Source of the DNA: Pelomonas sp039929605
Lineage (GTDB): Bacteria; Pseudomonadota; Gammaproteobacteria; Burkholderiales; Burkholderiaceae_C
Direction of reading: 5' to 3'
Assembly (NCBI RefSeq): GCF_039929605.1
Contig: NZ_JBDSQX010000136.1
Span: 66,515-130,514, forward strand
DNA length: 64,000 nt
Part shown: in pieces, positions 49,221 to 57,156 of the stretch
Layout of the letters: each line of letters opens with the position of its first letter
How positions within the stretch are numbered: position 1 is the first letter of the stretch
Translations under genes and position numbers: made by a program
Notes under the pieces: model-generated
What the model was told of the DNA's origin: nothing
What the model saw: only the letters and a program-made list of their open reading frames with translations
Database searches by the model: none

Positions 49221-50600
49221 ATGACCGTCAAGCTAAAAAAGACCGCGCCGCCTAAGGCCACGCCCATCACCGTTGTCGACCGGGCCGCCTTCCAGGCGCT
49301 GGCGCCCGGCCTGCCCGAGGCCACGCGTGCCTGGCTGGCCACCGTCGGCTTCGTCGGCGCGGCCGACAGCCACGCCCTGCTGCCCGGGGCCGACGGCCGC
49401 CTGGCCCAGGTCTTCGCCGGCGTGGCCCACGCGGCCCACCCGTTTGCGCTGAGCGCGCTGCCACTGGCCCTGCCGGCGGGCGAATACCGCCTCGACGACG
49501 CCGGCCTGCCGCTGCTGCCCGAGTCGGCGGCGATGTCCTGGGAGCTGGGCGGCTACCGCTTCGACCTCTACAAGCCGGCCAAGCGCGAGCCGGCCACGTT
49601 GTGGCTCAAGCCCGGTGCCGACGCAGAACGCGGCCTGGCCGTGGCCGCAGCGACCGCAGCGGCGCGCGATCTCGTCAACACGCCGGCCGAGCACATGGGC
49701 CCGGCCGAGCTGGCCCGGGCCGCCAAGCTGCTGGCCCAGCAGTACGGCGCCAAGTTCAGCGAGACGGTGGGCGAGGCGCTGCTGAAGAAGAACTTCCCCA
49801 GCATCCACGCGGTTGGCCGTGCGAGCACGCGCTCACCTCGGTTGATCGAGATGAACTGGGGCAATCCCAAGCACCCCAAGCTGGCGCTGGTCGGCAAAGG
49901 CGTCTGTTTTGACACCGGCGGGCTGAACATCAAGCCCGGCGAGGGCATGCGCCAGATGAAGAAGGACATGGGCGGCGCCGCCAACGCGCTGGCACTGGCG
50001 ACGCTGATCATGGCGCTCAAGCTGCCGGTGCGGCTGCAGTTGCTGATCCCGGCGGTCGAGAACTCGATCTCGGGCAATGCCTACCGACCGGGCGACGTCA
50101 TCAAGACGCGCAAGGGCCTGCACATCGAGATCGGCAACACCGACGCCGAAGGCCGCGTGGTGCTGAGTGACGCGCTGGCCTACGCGGCCGAGGGCAAGCC
50201 CGACCTCGTCATCGATCTGGCCACGCTGACCGGCGCGGCCCGGGTGGCACTGGGCGCGCAGCTGCCGGCGCTGTTCGCCAAGCACATGGACACGGCGCGT
50301 GATCTGGTGGACCTGGGCCTGAAGCTGGACGACCCGCTGTGGCATATGCCGCTGTGGGCGCCGTATCACGCCGGCATCGAAAGCAGCATCGGCGACCTCG
50401 TCAACACGGGCCGGAGCCCGCTGGCCGGCGCCATCAACGCAGCGCTGTTCCTGGAAGATTTCCTGCCACCGCAGCAGGACTGGCTGCACGTCGACCTGTT
50501 CGCGTGGAACGACGCGCCGCGCCCGGGCCGACCGGTCGGCGGCGAGGCGCAAACCATCCGCACGCTGCTCGCCTACCTGGAGCAGCGGTACGCGGCCTGA
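49221..50600 (+). CDS. M17 leucyl aminopeptidase family protein
   Basis: 459 residues, cytosolic. The M17 metal and active-site motifs are complete: LVGKGVCFDTGGLNIKP (Lys and Asp ligands), KKDMGGAA, and the signature NTDAEGRVVLSDAL with VIDLATLTGAARVALG. The N-terminal domain is the shorter type seen in PepB-like or single-chain cytosolic aminopeptidases. It removes N-terminal residues from peptides. The stop at 50600 is directly adjacent to the stop of the convergent ProQ gene. Confidence 0.93.
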   Translation: MTVKLKKTAPPKATPITVVDRAAFQALAPGLPEATRAWLATVGFVGAADSHALLPGADGRLAQVFAGVAHAAHPFALSALPLALPAGEYRLDDAGLPLLPESAAMSWELGGYRFDLYKPAKREPATLWLKPGADAERGLAVAAATAAARDLVNTPAEHMGPAELARAAKLLAQQYGAKFSETVGEALLKKNFPSIHAVGRASTRSPRLIEMNWGNPKHPKLALVGKGVCFDTGGLNIKPGEGMRQMKKDMGGAANALALATLIMALKLPVRLQLLIPAVENSISGNAYRPGDVIKTRKGLHIEIGNTDAEGRVVLSDALAYAAEGKPDLVIDLATLTGAARVALGAQLPALFAKHMDTARDLVDLGLKLDDPLWHMPLWAPYHAGIESSIGDLVNTGRSPLAGAINAALFLEDFLPPQQDWLHVDLFAWNDAPRPGRPVGGEAQTIRTLLAYLEQRYAA

Positions 50601-51590
50601 TTAGTCGGCAGCCCGGTCCCTGGCCTGAGCGTCGACCGACGCCGCGTCAGTGGCCGGCTCGGCTTTGGCGGCCTTGGCGGCCTGCAGGGCTTGAGCCATC
50701 TGGGATGGCGCGGCCTGTTCAGGAAGCTGGGGCGCTGGATTGCGGGCCGGCTGCGGCGGGCGGCCGCCTTCACGGCGCTCGCCACGCGGCGCCTCACGCT
50801 TGCCGTCACGCCGACCGTCGGCGCGTTGATCGGGACGCCGCTCGCCACGCCCTTCCGGCCGGCCAGCAGCGGGGCGGCGGTCATCGCGGCGCGGGCCGTC
50901 GCGGCGCGCGTCCTGTGGCGGAGCCGGCGGCGCCTCGGTGCGCTCCTTGCGGGCGATCTCCAGCAGGCCGGGCAGTTCCTCGGCGACGACGCCCTTGAGC
51001 ACGCAGAAGTTGGCCTCGGTCAGCGTCGTGCGCTCGAAGTCCCACAGAAGCTGGCCGCGGTTGCGGCGCTGCTGCGCTTCCAGCTGGTGCTGCTCCTGCT
51101 CCAGTTGCTGGCGCTCCTGCTGCAAGCCCTTGCGGCGCGTTAGCTCTTCCTTGGCGGCGGCGAGGTGCTCCTCGGTGATCTCGCCAGCCGGGTTGCCGTC
51201 GAGGTCGAAGCGGGTCTTGGCCTGGGTCAGCGCGATCAGGTAGCTGGTGCTGCCGGTGTGGCGGCGCAGGAAGGCGCTGAGCTGGGCCTTGCTGAACTTG
51301 CCCGGCGCGCGCTCCTGAATGTCGGCCTGCACGCGCAGCTTGACGGGCTTGGGCTTGCCGGTGAAGAGCGCGGGGAACAGGGCCTTCAGCTCGGCGGTGG
51401 CGTCGACAGCAGGGGTTGAGGATGCCGCAGCTGCGGCGGGCTCGACCGATGCGGCGGGCTCTTCAGCCTCAGCCGGCTCGACAGCCTCAGCGGGCGCAAC
51501 AGCCTCGACAGCGGGCTGAGCCTCGGGTGCAGGCACGGCGGCGGCCGGTTCTTCGAACGGGGTAACGGGATCAGGCAGATCGGAATTCAT
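50601..51590 (-). CDS. ProQ/FinO-domain RNA chaperone
   Basis: 329 residues. A disordered Ala/Glu/Pro N-terminus (about 1-65), ProQ/FinO core at about 65-160 (LKALFPALFTGKPKPVKLRV, FSKAQLSAFLRRHTGSTSYL, RFDLDGNPAGEITEEHLAAA), a Gln/Glu-rich coiled segment with FCVLKGVVAEELPGLLEIA, and a long Arg/Pro-rich tail. ProQ proteins bind sRNA and mRNA 3' ends. The middle coiled part followed by an Arg-rich tail is larger than in E. coli ProQ (232 residues). Confidence 0.88.
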   Translation of the reverse strand: MNSDLPDPVTPFEEPAAAVPAPEAQPAVEAVAPAEAVEPAEAEEPAASVEPAAAAASSTPAVDATAELKALFPALFTGKPKPVKLRVQADIQERAPGKFSKAQLSAFLRRHTGSTSYLIALTQAKTRFDLDGNPAGEITEEHLAAAKEELTRRKGLQQERQQLEQEQHQLEAQQRRNRGQLLWDFERTTLTEANFCVLKGVVAEELPGLLEIARKERTEAPPAPPQDARRDGPRRDDRRPAAGRPEGRGERRPDQRADGRRDGKREAPRGERREGGRPPQPARNPAPQLPEQAAPSQMAQALQAAKAAKAEPATDAASVDAQARDRAAD

Positions 51591-51680
51591 CGCAAAGCCG
51601 CCGAAGCAGCAGCAAACAGGCAAGGGCCGGGATTGTCGGCCATCATGGCCCCCTGCACGCCATCCCTTGAAAAGGCCACC

Positions 51681-52169
51681 ATGCACCTCGAAGGCTCCTG
51701 CCATTGCGGCAGCATCAAGTTCTCGGTCGAGGCTGACTCGCCCGTGCCCTTCATGCGCTGCTATTGCTCCATCTGCCGCAAGACGGCCGGCACGGGCGGC
51801 TACGCCATCAACCTGGGCGCGCAAACGCGCACGATGACGGTCAAGGGCAAGCGGCATCTGCGCATCTACCGCGCCAAGCTGCCCAACAAGACGGGCAAGG
51901 GCACGCACAAGAGCAGCGGACGGCGCTACTTCTGCCTGAAGTGCGGCACGGCGCTGTGGCTGTGGGACCCAACCTGGCCCGAGCTGGTGCACCCGCACGC
52001 CGGCGCCATCGACACGCCGCTGCCGACACCGCCGTCGCAGGTCCATTGCCTCGTCGGCTCCAAGGCGCCGTGGGTGGAGGTCGAGGGCCACGCCCGCGAC
52101 CCGCGCTTTGATGGCTACCCAGATACGTCGCTGGCCGAGTGGCATGAGGCGCATGGCTTCAAGTCATAG
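51681..52169 (+). CDS. GFA family (glutathione-dependent formaldehyde-activating-like) protein
   Basis: 162 residues. Zinc-binding cysteines in MHLEGSCHCGSIKFSVE, RCYCSICRKTAGTGG and YFCLKCGTALWLWDP give the CxC...CxxC pattern of the GFA fold. The formaldehyde activity is disputed for most members, so only the fold is asserted. AAAAGG precedes the ATG. It overlaps the convergent DUF4197 gene by 6 bp. Confidence 0.9.
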   Translation: MHLEGSCHCGSIKFSVEADSPVPFMRCYCSICRKTAGTGGYAINLGAQTRTMTVKGKRHLRIYRAKLPNKTGKGTHKSSGRRYFCLKCGTALWLWDPTWPELVHPHAGAIDTPLPTPPSQVHCLVGSKAPWVEVEGHARDPRFDGYPDTSLAEWHEAHGFKS

Positions 52170-52838
52170 CGAGCCAAAGACCTTTTTCAGGATCGCGCTG
52201 CCGGTGCCGACCGGGTCGCGGCGGATCTTCTTTTCCTCTTCGCCAATGATGCGATAGAGCCCGTCCAGCGCCCGCGCGGTCACGTACTGCTGGATGTTGG
52301 CGTCGTCGCCGCGCAGCAGGCCAAAGGCCGAAGCCTTCTTGGCGACGGCGTTGTACTTGTCGGCCAGCGAAACTCGTTCGGTGGCCCGGGTGACGATGGG
52401 CAGGAACTGCTGGCCCAGCGGCTCACGCGTCTCGCCGGCAAAGAACTGCGTCACCGAGTCGTCGCCGCCCTTCAGGATCTTCAACCCGTCCTCGACGCTC
52501 ATATCCTTCACGGCCCTGACGAGCAGGGGCTTGGCCGCCGGCACGGCCGCCTCGGCGGCGCGGTTCATGGCGGTGACGAGTTCATCTAGCTTCGCGCCCT
52601 GGCCGGTGGCCTTCAGCAGCTTGGCGGCGTCCTTCAGGTAGCCGGGCAGCTCGATCTTGACCAGCGGATTGCCCAGGAAACCGTCGGGCCGGCCCAGCAT
52701 CGCCACGGCCGAGTTGGCACCGCGCTCCAGCGCCGTGCGGATGCCGGCATTGGCGTCGCCCTCGCTGAGGTTCAGCGCCCAGGCCGGGCGCAGCAGCAGC
52801 AAGGCGGGGGTGCAGACGAAGACATGGCGGCGTTGCAT
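52164..52838 (-). CDS. DUF4197 protein, exported
   Basis: 224 residues with a signal peptide (VFVCTPALLLLRPAWALN). DUF4197 pattern: ALERGANSAVAMLGRPDGFL, NPLVKIELPGYLKDAAKLL, MNRAAEAAVPAAKPLLVRAV, DSVTQFFAGETREPL and a final ALDGLYRIIGEEEKKIR. All-helical periplasmic protein of unknown role, present in many proteobacteria. Confidence 0.88.
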   Translation of the reverse strand: MQRRHVFVCTPALLLLRPAWALNLSEGDANAGIRTALERGANSAVAMLGRPDGFLGNPLVKIELPGYLKDAAKLLKATGQGAKLDELVTAMNRAAEAAVPAAKPLLVRAVKDMSVEDGLKILKGGDDSVTQFFAGETREPLGQQFLPIVTRATERVSLADKYNAVAKKASAFGLLRGDDANIQQYVTARALDGLYRIIGEEEKKIRRDPVGTGSAILKKVFGSL

Positions 52839-52881
52839 GGCGGGCTCTGGACGGTGGCGCCGATCTTGCCACCGCGCGACG

Positions 52882-53874
52882 TCAGGCAGCGACGTGCTGC
52901 AGTGCGCGCTTGTGGCGATACATGCGCTGGTCGGCCAGCTCGACCAGCAGGGTCACGTCGGTGCCGTCCTCCGGGAAGCTGGCCGCCCCCATGCTCGCGC
53001 CCACCGGCAGCATGCGGCCCTCGAACTCGAAGGCGCCGTTGATCTGCTGGGCCAGGCGGCTCGTCGTCGCCTCCAGGCCGCCTTCCTGCGCCAGCGGGCG
53101 CAGCAGCACGCCGAACTCGTCGCCACCCAGACGGGCGGCGGTGTCGGAGTGGCGCACTCCGGCCGTGAGGCGGCGCGAGAACTCCAGCAGCGCCGCGTCA
53201 CCGGCGCGGTGGCCGTGGCGGTCGTTGATAGGCTTGAGGCCGTTCATGTCGAGCATGAGGACGGCCAGCGGCTGGCGGTCGCGCGCGGCCTGGGCCAGCG
53301 ACGCGCGCAGGCGGTCCAGGAAGAGCGCGCGATTGGGCAGGTTGGTCAGGCCGTCGTGCGTGGCCTTGTGGAAGAGATCCCCGGGCGCAAAGCGAGTTGC
53401 GAAATACATCGCCGCGCCGACGAGGTCCGACAGCAGTTCCAGCAACGCGATATGGCGGGCATCGAAATGCGCCACCCGGCCGGACATGGCCTTGAGCACG
53501 CCCACCGTCTCGCCGTCATGGCGCAGCGGCACCACCACCATGGAGCGCAGGCCGAGCCTTTCGCAGGCGGCACGGTCGGTGCGGGGGTCGGTCAGCGCGT
53601 CGTCACAGTGCAGGGTGCGGCCCTCGCGAACGCACAGGCCCGACAGACTGGCACCGCGCTTGAGCCTCAGCCCGAGGCTGCCGCTGGCCATGCCCGCCGC
53701 AGCGCGGTAGACCATGTCATCGCCCTCGGCCAGCTCGACAACGCCACCATCGGCGCCGACCAGGGTCAGCGTGCGCTGCACGACGAGATTCATCAACCCG
53801 CCCAGGTCCAGGCCCAACCGGGCCACCTCGGTCTGGATAGCAATCACCTCCAGCAGTTTTTCTCGGCTCGGCAC
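52882..53874 (-). CDS. GAF-GGDEF diguanylate cyclase
   Basis: 330 residues, soluble. GAF domain at about 10-155 (MNLVVQRTLTLVGADGGVVE, RSMVVVPLRHDGETVGVLKA) and GGDEF domain at about 170-325 with THDGLTNLPNRALFLDRL and an intact active site ARLGGDEFGVLL. It should make cyclic di-GMP in response to a small ligand or light-type chromophore bound by GAF. No RxxD inhibitory site was seen. The start is GTG at 53872-53874. Confidence 0.9.
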   Translation of the reverse strand: MPSREKLLEVIAIQTEVARLGLDLGGLMNLVVQRTLTLVGADGGVVELAEGDDMVYRAAAGMASGSLGLRLKRGASLSGLCVREGRTLHCDDALTDPRTDRAACERLGLRSMVVVPLRHDGETVGVLKAMSGRVAHFDARHIALLELLSDLVGAAMYFATRFAPGDLFHKATHDGLTNLPNRALFLDRLRASLAQAARDRQPLAVLMLDMNGLKPINDRHGHRAGDAALLEFSRRLTAGVRHSDTAARLGGDEFGVLLRPLAQEGGLEATTSRLAQQINGAFEFEGRMLPVGASMGAASFPEDGTDVTLLVELADQRMYRHKRALQHVAA

Positions 53875-54006
53875 CCGTCACTCCCGTCCCGCATCCGCCT
53901 TGGACGCACACGCCCCGCCAGAGCACAACGCTCTTTTTGGGTTACTTCACGCTTTGTGAATTTTCACATCCCGAAGAAATGATGTCGACAGGGATTTCGC
54001 AATCAG

Positions 54007-54948
54007 TTATGCGATTCGCGACAAGCGCTCGGTCAACAGCTCGAAAAAACCGTCCGAGTCGACGTGACGCAGCACCTGGGCGTTGGCGGGCAAGCCGGTC
54101 ACGCCCCACCAGTCGATGACGCTCATGCCGCGCGTGAGCTCGCTGCGGGTCTCGATGCGCACATTGCAGTCGCGGCCGTTGAAGAGCTCAGGCCGCAGCA
54201 GCCAGGCAATGACGCACGGGTCGTGCAGCGGGCCGCCGTCCTGGCCATATTTCTCTTCGTCGTAGCGCTCGAAGAATTCCATCCAGGCCGCGGCGACGGT
54301 GCCGGCGCGGTTGCCGATGTCACGGATGGCGGCGATGCGCGCCGACGTCGTCAGCGCCTCGTGCGTGACGTCCAGCGGCGCCATCGTGATGGGCACGCCG
54401 CTGGTGAAGACCTCGTGCGCCGCCTGCGGGTCGACGTAGATGTTGAACTCCGCCGCCGGCGTGACGTTGCCGCCCTCGAAGAAGCCGCCGCCCATCAGCA
54501 CGATGCGGCGGATGCGCGGCGCAATGTCGGGCGCCTGGCGCAGGGCCAGCGCGATGTTGGTCAGCGGGCCGAGCGGGCACAGCGTCACCGTGCCCGCCTC
54601 GCGTTCGCGCAGGGTCTGGATGATGAAGTCGACGGCGGGGCGCGGGTCCAGCGGCAGCGTGGGCTCGGGCAGTTGGACGCCGTTCAGGCCGGTGTCGCCA
54701 TGTACGTGCTCGGCGGTGACGAGCGGTACGTCCAGCGGCCGGTCGGCGCCCGCGCAGATGGGCACATCGCGCCGGCCGGCCAGTTCCATGACGACGCGGG
54801 CGTTGCGCGTCGTCAGCGCCAGCGGTACGTTGCCGGCTACGGTCGTCACGCCCAGCAGTTCCAGCTCCGGGCTGGCCGCCGCCAGCAGCAGGGCGATGGC
54901 GTCGTCCTGGCCAGGGTCGGTATCAATGATGATCGGCAGAGGCTTCAT
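54007..54948 (-). CDS. Nucleoside hydrolase (inosine/uridine-preferring type)
   Basis: 313 residues. The calcium-binding DTDPGQDDAIALLLAAA motif, VTTVAGN and LGPLTNIALAL are complete, as is IVLMGGGFFEGGN and EFNIYVDPQAA. It cleaves the N-glycosidic bond of purine or pyrimidine ribosides; the base preference is not visible. Its start overlaps the FAH-like gene by 4 bp (ATGA). Confidence 0.93.
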   Translation of the reverse strand: MKPLPIIIDTDPGQDDAIALLLAAASPELELLGVTTVAGNVPLALTTRNARVVMELAGRRDVPICAGADRPLDVPLVTAEHVHGDTGLNGVQLPEPTLPLDPRPAVDFIIQTLREREAGTVTLCPLGPLTNIALALRQAPDIAPRIRRIVLMGGGFFEGGNVTPAAEFNIYVDPQAAHEVFTSGVPITMAPLDVTHEALTTSARIAAIRDIGNRAGTVAAAWMEFFERYDEEKYGQDGGPLHDPCVIAWLLRPELFNGRDCNVRIETRSELTRGMSVIDWWGVTGLPANAQVLRHVDSDGFFELLTERLSRIA

Positions 54949-55718
54949 GGGGCAGGCGCGGGCAGTTCGAGGTCGATGGCACCGAAGAGGCTGGCCCCTG
55001 CGGCAGTCTTGAGGTCCAGGTGCAGGCTGTCACCCGGGGCGAGGCTCAGGCCCAGCGTGCCCAGGGCCACGCCCGCGACCTGGCCGGCGCGCAAGGCCCG
55101 CAGCCGCGCCAGGCGGGCCAGCGCCGCGCCGGGCATGGCGCTCACGTCGAGCGGCGGCTGCTTGGCGCCGTTGTGCAGCGCGTGCAGGCGAGCCTGGACG
55201 CGGCCGGCGGCCCAGGCGTCGCCCAGTTCGTCGGGCGTCACAGCGAGCGGCGCGGCCTGCGTAGCGAGGAGTTCGTCGTCCAGCCGCCAGTCGACGGCGA
55301 AGGTCAGCAGGCGCAGCGCGTCCAGCGCTGCCGAAGCGTCGCTGGCGGCCGACAGGTCGCCCACGATGGCGGCCAGCGCCAGCTCACCGCGCGCGGCGGC
55401 TCGCAGAGGCTGGTGGGGCGACGAGAAGCTGCCGGCCTCGCGGCGCACGCCGCCCTCGACGTCCACCACCGCCCAGCCGTAGGCGCGCGGCAACGGCGCC
55501 AGGCACTTGTCGGGTTCGAAATTGAAGGCGTGCCGCAGCTTGCCGTGGTTGAGCTGCACGGCGAGGTCTTCGAGCTGCGGCGCGATGAAGCCCCAGTCAT
55601 CAAGGACTTGTTGCAGGCGGGTGGCAATGCCGGTCGCGTAATGCGCCTGGGTCAGGTCGCGCGACACGACGACGAGGTGGCCGTCGCGCGAGCCGTCGGC
55701 ATAGCTGGCGAGTTTCAT
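54945..55718 (-). CDS. Fumarylacetoacetate hydrolase-like protein, atypical
   Basis: 257 residues. The N-terminus MKLASYADGSRDGHLVVVSR, LQQVLDDWGFIAPQLEDLAV and NHGKLRHAFNFEPDKCLAPL is like bacterial FAH-family proteins of ~330 residues. The usual central block (YQWADGSAYLNHVELVR) is replaced by YGWAVVDVEGGVRREAGSF and the metal-binding E-x-E/D region is not recognisable. It may have lost hydrolase activity. Coupled to the nucleoside hydrolase gene by a 4-bp overlap, divergent from the DUF3108 gene. Confidence 0.75.
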   Translation of the reverse strand: MKLASYADGSRDGHLVVVSRDLTQAHYATGIATRLQQVLDDWGFIAPQLEDLAVQLNHGKLRHAFNFEPDKCLAPLPRAYGWAVVDVEGGVRREAGSFSSPHQPLRAAARGELALAAIVGDLSAASDASAALDALRLLTFAVDWRLDDELLATQAAPLAVTPDELGDAWAAGRVQARLHALHNGAKQPPLDVSAMPGAALARLARLRALRAGQVAGVALGTLGLSLAPGDSLHLDLKTAAGASLFGAIDLELPAPAP

Positions 55719-55752
55719 GGGGGGATGTTCTGGGAGATGGCAGCATTGTGCG

Positions 55753-56655
55753 ATGCGCGCCCTCCCGTTCCCGCCCCGCGCCGCCCTGCTCGCGCTGGCG
55801 GCCAGCCTGCTCGTGCACGCGTTGCTGCTGGGGGGCGAACGGGCGCGGGAGGACGCTGCCAAGCCCGCGCGCGCCATGAATGTTGCACCGCAGCAACTAC
55901 CGACGGTACCCGTCGCCCTGCCCGAACCCGCGCCGCCCGCCCTGCCGCAACCCGCCGCGCGTTCCACACGACCTGCCACGCGGCCACCGACGCCCGCTAT
56001 CGATGCGCCCAGCACGGCACCCGACACGCCGCTGCTGCGCCTGGCCGGCCCCGCTGCCTGGCACTACCGCCTGCGCCAGGGCGGCCAGGACGGCGAAGCC
56101 CTGCTCGACTGGCAGCCCCAGGCCGATGGCCGCTACAGCCTGCGTCTGACGCGCCGCATCGGTGAACGCGCCCTGCCCGCACTGGAAAGCCTGGGCCGCA
56201 CCGGCAGCACCGGCCTGGCGCCCGAACGCTTCGCGTTGCAGCGCGGTGGCCAGGACCGCCAAGCCGTCAACTTCAATGCCGACGGGCGGCGCCTGAGCTT
56301 TTCGGCCAGCCCGGCGCAGCTGGACCTGCCCGAAGGAGCGCCCGGCGCGCAGGACCGCCTGTCGTGGTGGCTGCAGCTGGCCGCCCTCGTGCAGGCCTCA
56401 CCGGTGCCCGGTGGCCGCTGGCGCGTCTGGGTGGCGGGGCTGCGTGGCGAACTGCGCGAATGGACCTTCGAGGCCGTCGACGCCGAGCCCGACGACGCCG
56501 GCACCGTGCATCTGCGCCGCCAACCACTGGGGCCCTACGACCCGGGCATCGAGCTGTGGCTGGACCCGTCTCGCGGCTATTGGCCGGTGAGGCTGCGCCA
56601 AGGCGACCCCGAGACGAGGGGGTACGAAATCACCTTGGCCCACGTGAACTCCTGA
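55753..56655 (+). CDS. DUF3108 protein with TonB-like N-terminus
   Basis: 300 residues. A hydrophobic segment at about 8-28 (PRAALLALAASLLVHALLLG), a proline-rich linker (about 45-95) and a DUF3108 beta domain (WHYRLRQGGQDGEALLDWQP, IELWLDPSRGYWPVRLRQGD). The membrane anchor plus proline-rich spacer looks TonB-like, placing the DUF3108 domain in the periplasm. Function unknown; betaproteobacterial. Confidence 0.85.
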   Translation: MRALPFPPRAALLALAASLLVHALLLGGERAREDAAKPARAMNVAPQQLPTVPVALPEPAPPALPQPAARSTRPATRPPTPAIDAPSTAPDTPLLRLAGPAAWHYRLRQGGQDGEALLDWQPQADGRYSLRLTRRIGERALPALESLGRTGSTGLAPERFALQRGGQDRQAVNFNADGRRLSFSASPAQLDLPEGAPGAQDRLSWWLQLAALVQASPVPGGRWRVWVAGLRGELREWTFEAVDAEPDDAGTVHLRRQPLGPYDPGIELWLDPSRGYWPVRLRQGDPETRGYEITLAHVNS

Positions 56656-56660
56656 CGCTT

Positions 56661-56675
56661 CCTACATCATGTAGG
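56661..56675. promoter_or_regulatory. Perfect palindrome CCTACAT-C-ATGTAGG
   Basis: Seven-bp arms around a single C, 5 bp after the DUF3108 stop and about 100 bp before the DUF3567 gene. It has no T-run. Such a tight dyad is more like a protein-binding site than an RNA hairpin. Two further short inverted repeats (ACCCG/CGGGT and AGGGCTTGAAACCCT) follow before the ATG. Confidence 0.4.
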
Positions 56676-56778
56676 CGCGAGGGATGACCCGATCTGAACC
56701 GGGTTCTGCCAGTATCTGTACCAACCAGGGCTTGAAACCCTTGGCCCCATCCGCAGTTGAAGCACCAGGGAGAACTCC

Positions 56779-57060
56779 ATGCACATGCTCTACAACTCCG
56801 ACAGCTTCATCGTCGTCCAGTTCGACGTACCGACGGTCGAGCCCCAGCAGGTGCCCACAGGCCCGCAGCTCAACCGCGGTGGTTTCGAGATCGTCGACAA
56901 GTTCGCCCGCAAGGAAATCTTCATCGAAGGCGCGCTGGCGGAATCCTTCCAGCAAGGCGTGCAGGCCCTCATCGACGGCGGCGAGCCTTCCGAGGACGAG
57001 CTCGACACCTTCATCGAGCGTTATGCCGTCATGGGCCAGCAACCAGTCGTGATGCACTGA
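56779..57060 (+). CDS. DUF3567 (BTH_I0359 family) protein
   Basis: 93 residues: MHMLYNSDSFIVVQFDVP, GGFEIVDKFARKEIFIEG and DELDTFIERYAVMGQQPVVM. This compact family is almost restricted to betaproteobacteria and has no known function. CAGGGAGAA gives a good ribosome site. It is followed by a 12-bp perfect hairpin. Confidence 0.92.
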   Translation: MHMLYNSDSFIVVQFDVPTVEPQQVPTGPQLNRGGFEIVDKFARKEIFIEGALAESFQQGVQALIDGGEPSEDELDTFIERYAVMGQQPVVMH

Positions 57061-57070
57061 ACGATTTGTG

Positions 57071-57102
57071 GGGTTGGCGACGCATTGATTCGTCGCCAAC
57101 CC
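57071..57102 (+). terminator. Strong hairpin between DUF3567 and the AAA gene
   Basis: GGGTTGGCGACG (57071-57082) pairs perfectly with CGTCGCCAACCC (57091-57102). TGATAC rather than T-run follows, so it may be a terminator of low efficiency or an mRNA end protected from decay. Confidence 0.6.
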
Positions 57103-57156
57103 TGATACAAGATGGGTCAACGCTGGCCGCTGCAGGCCGCGCAAGGAGCCCATCGA

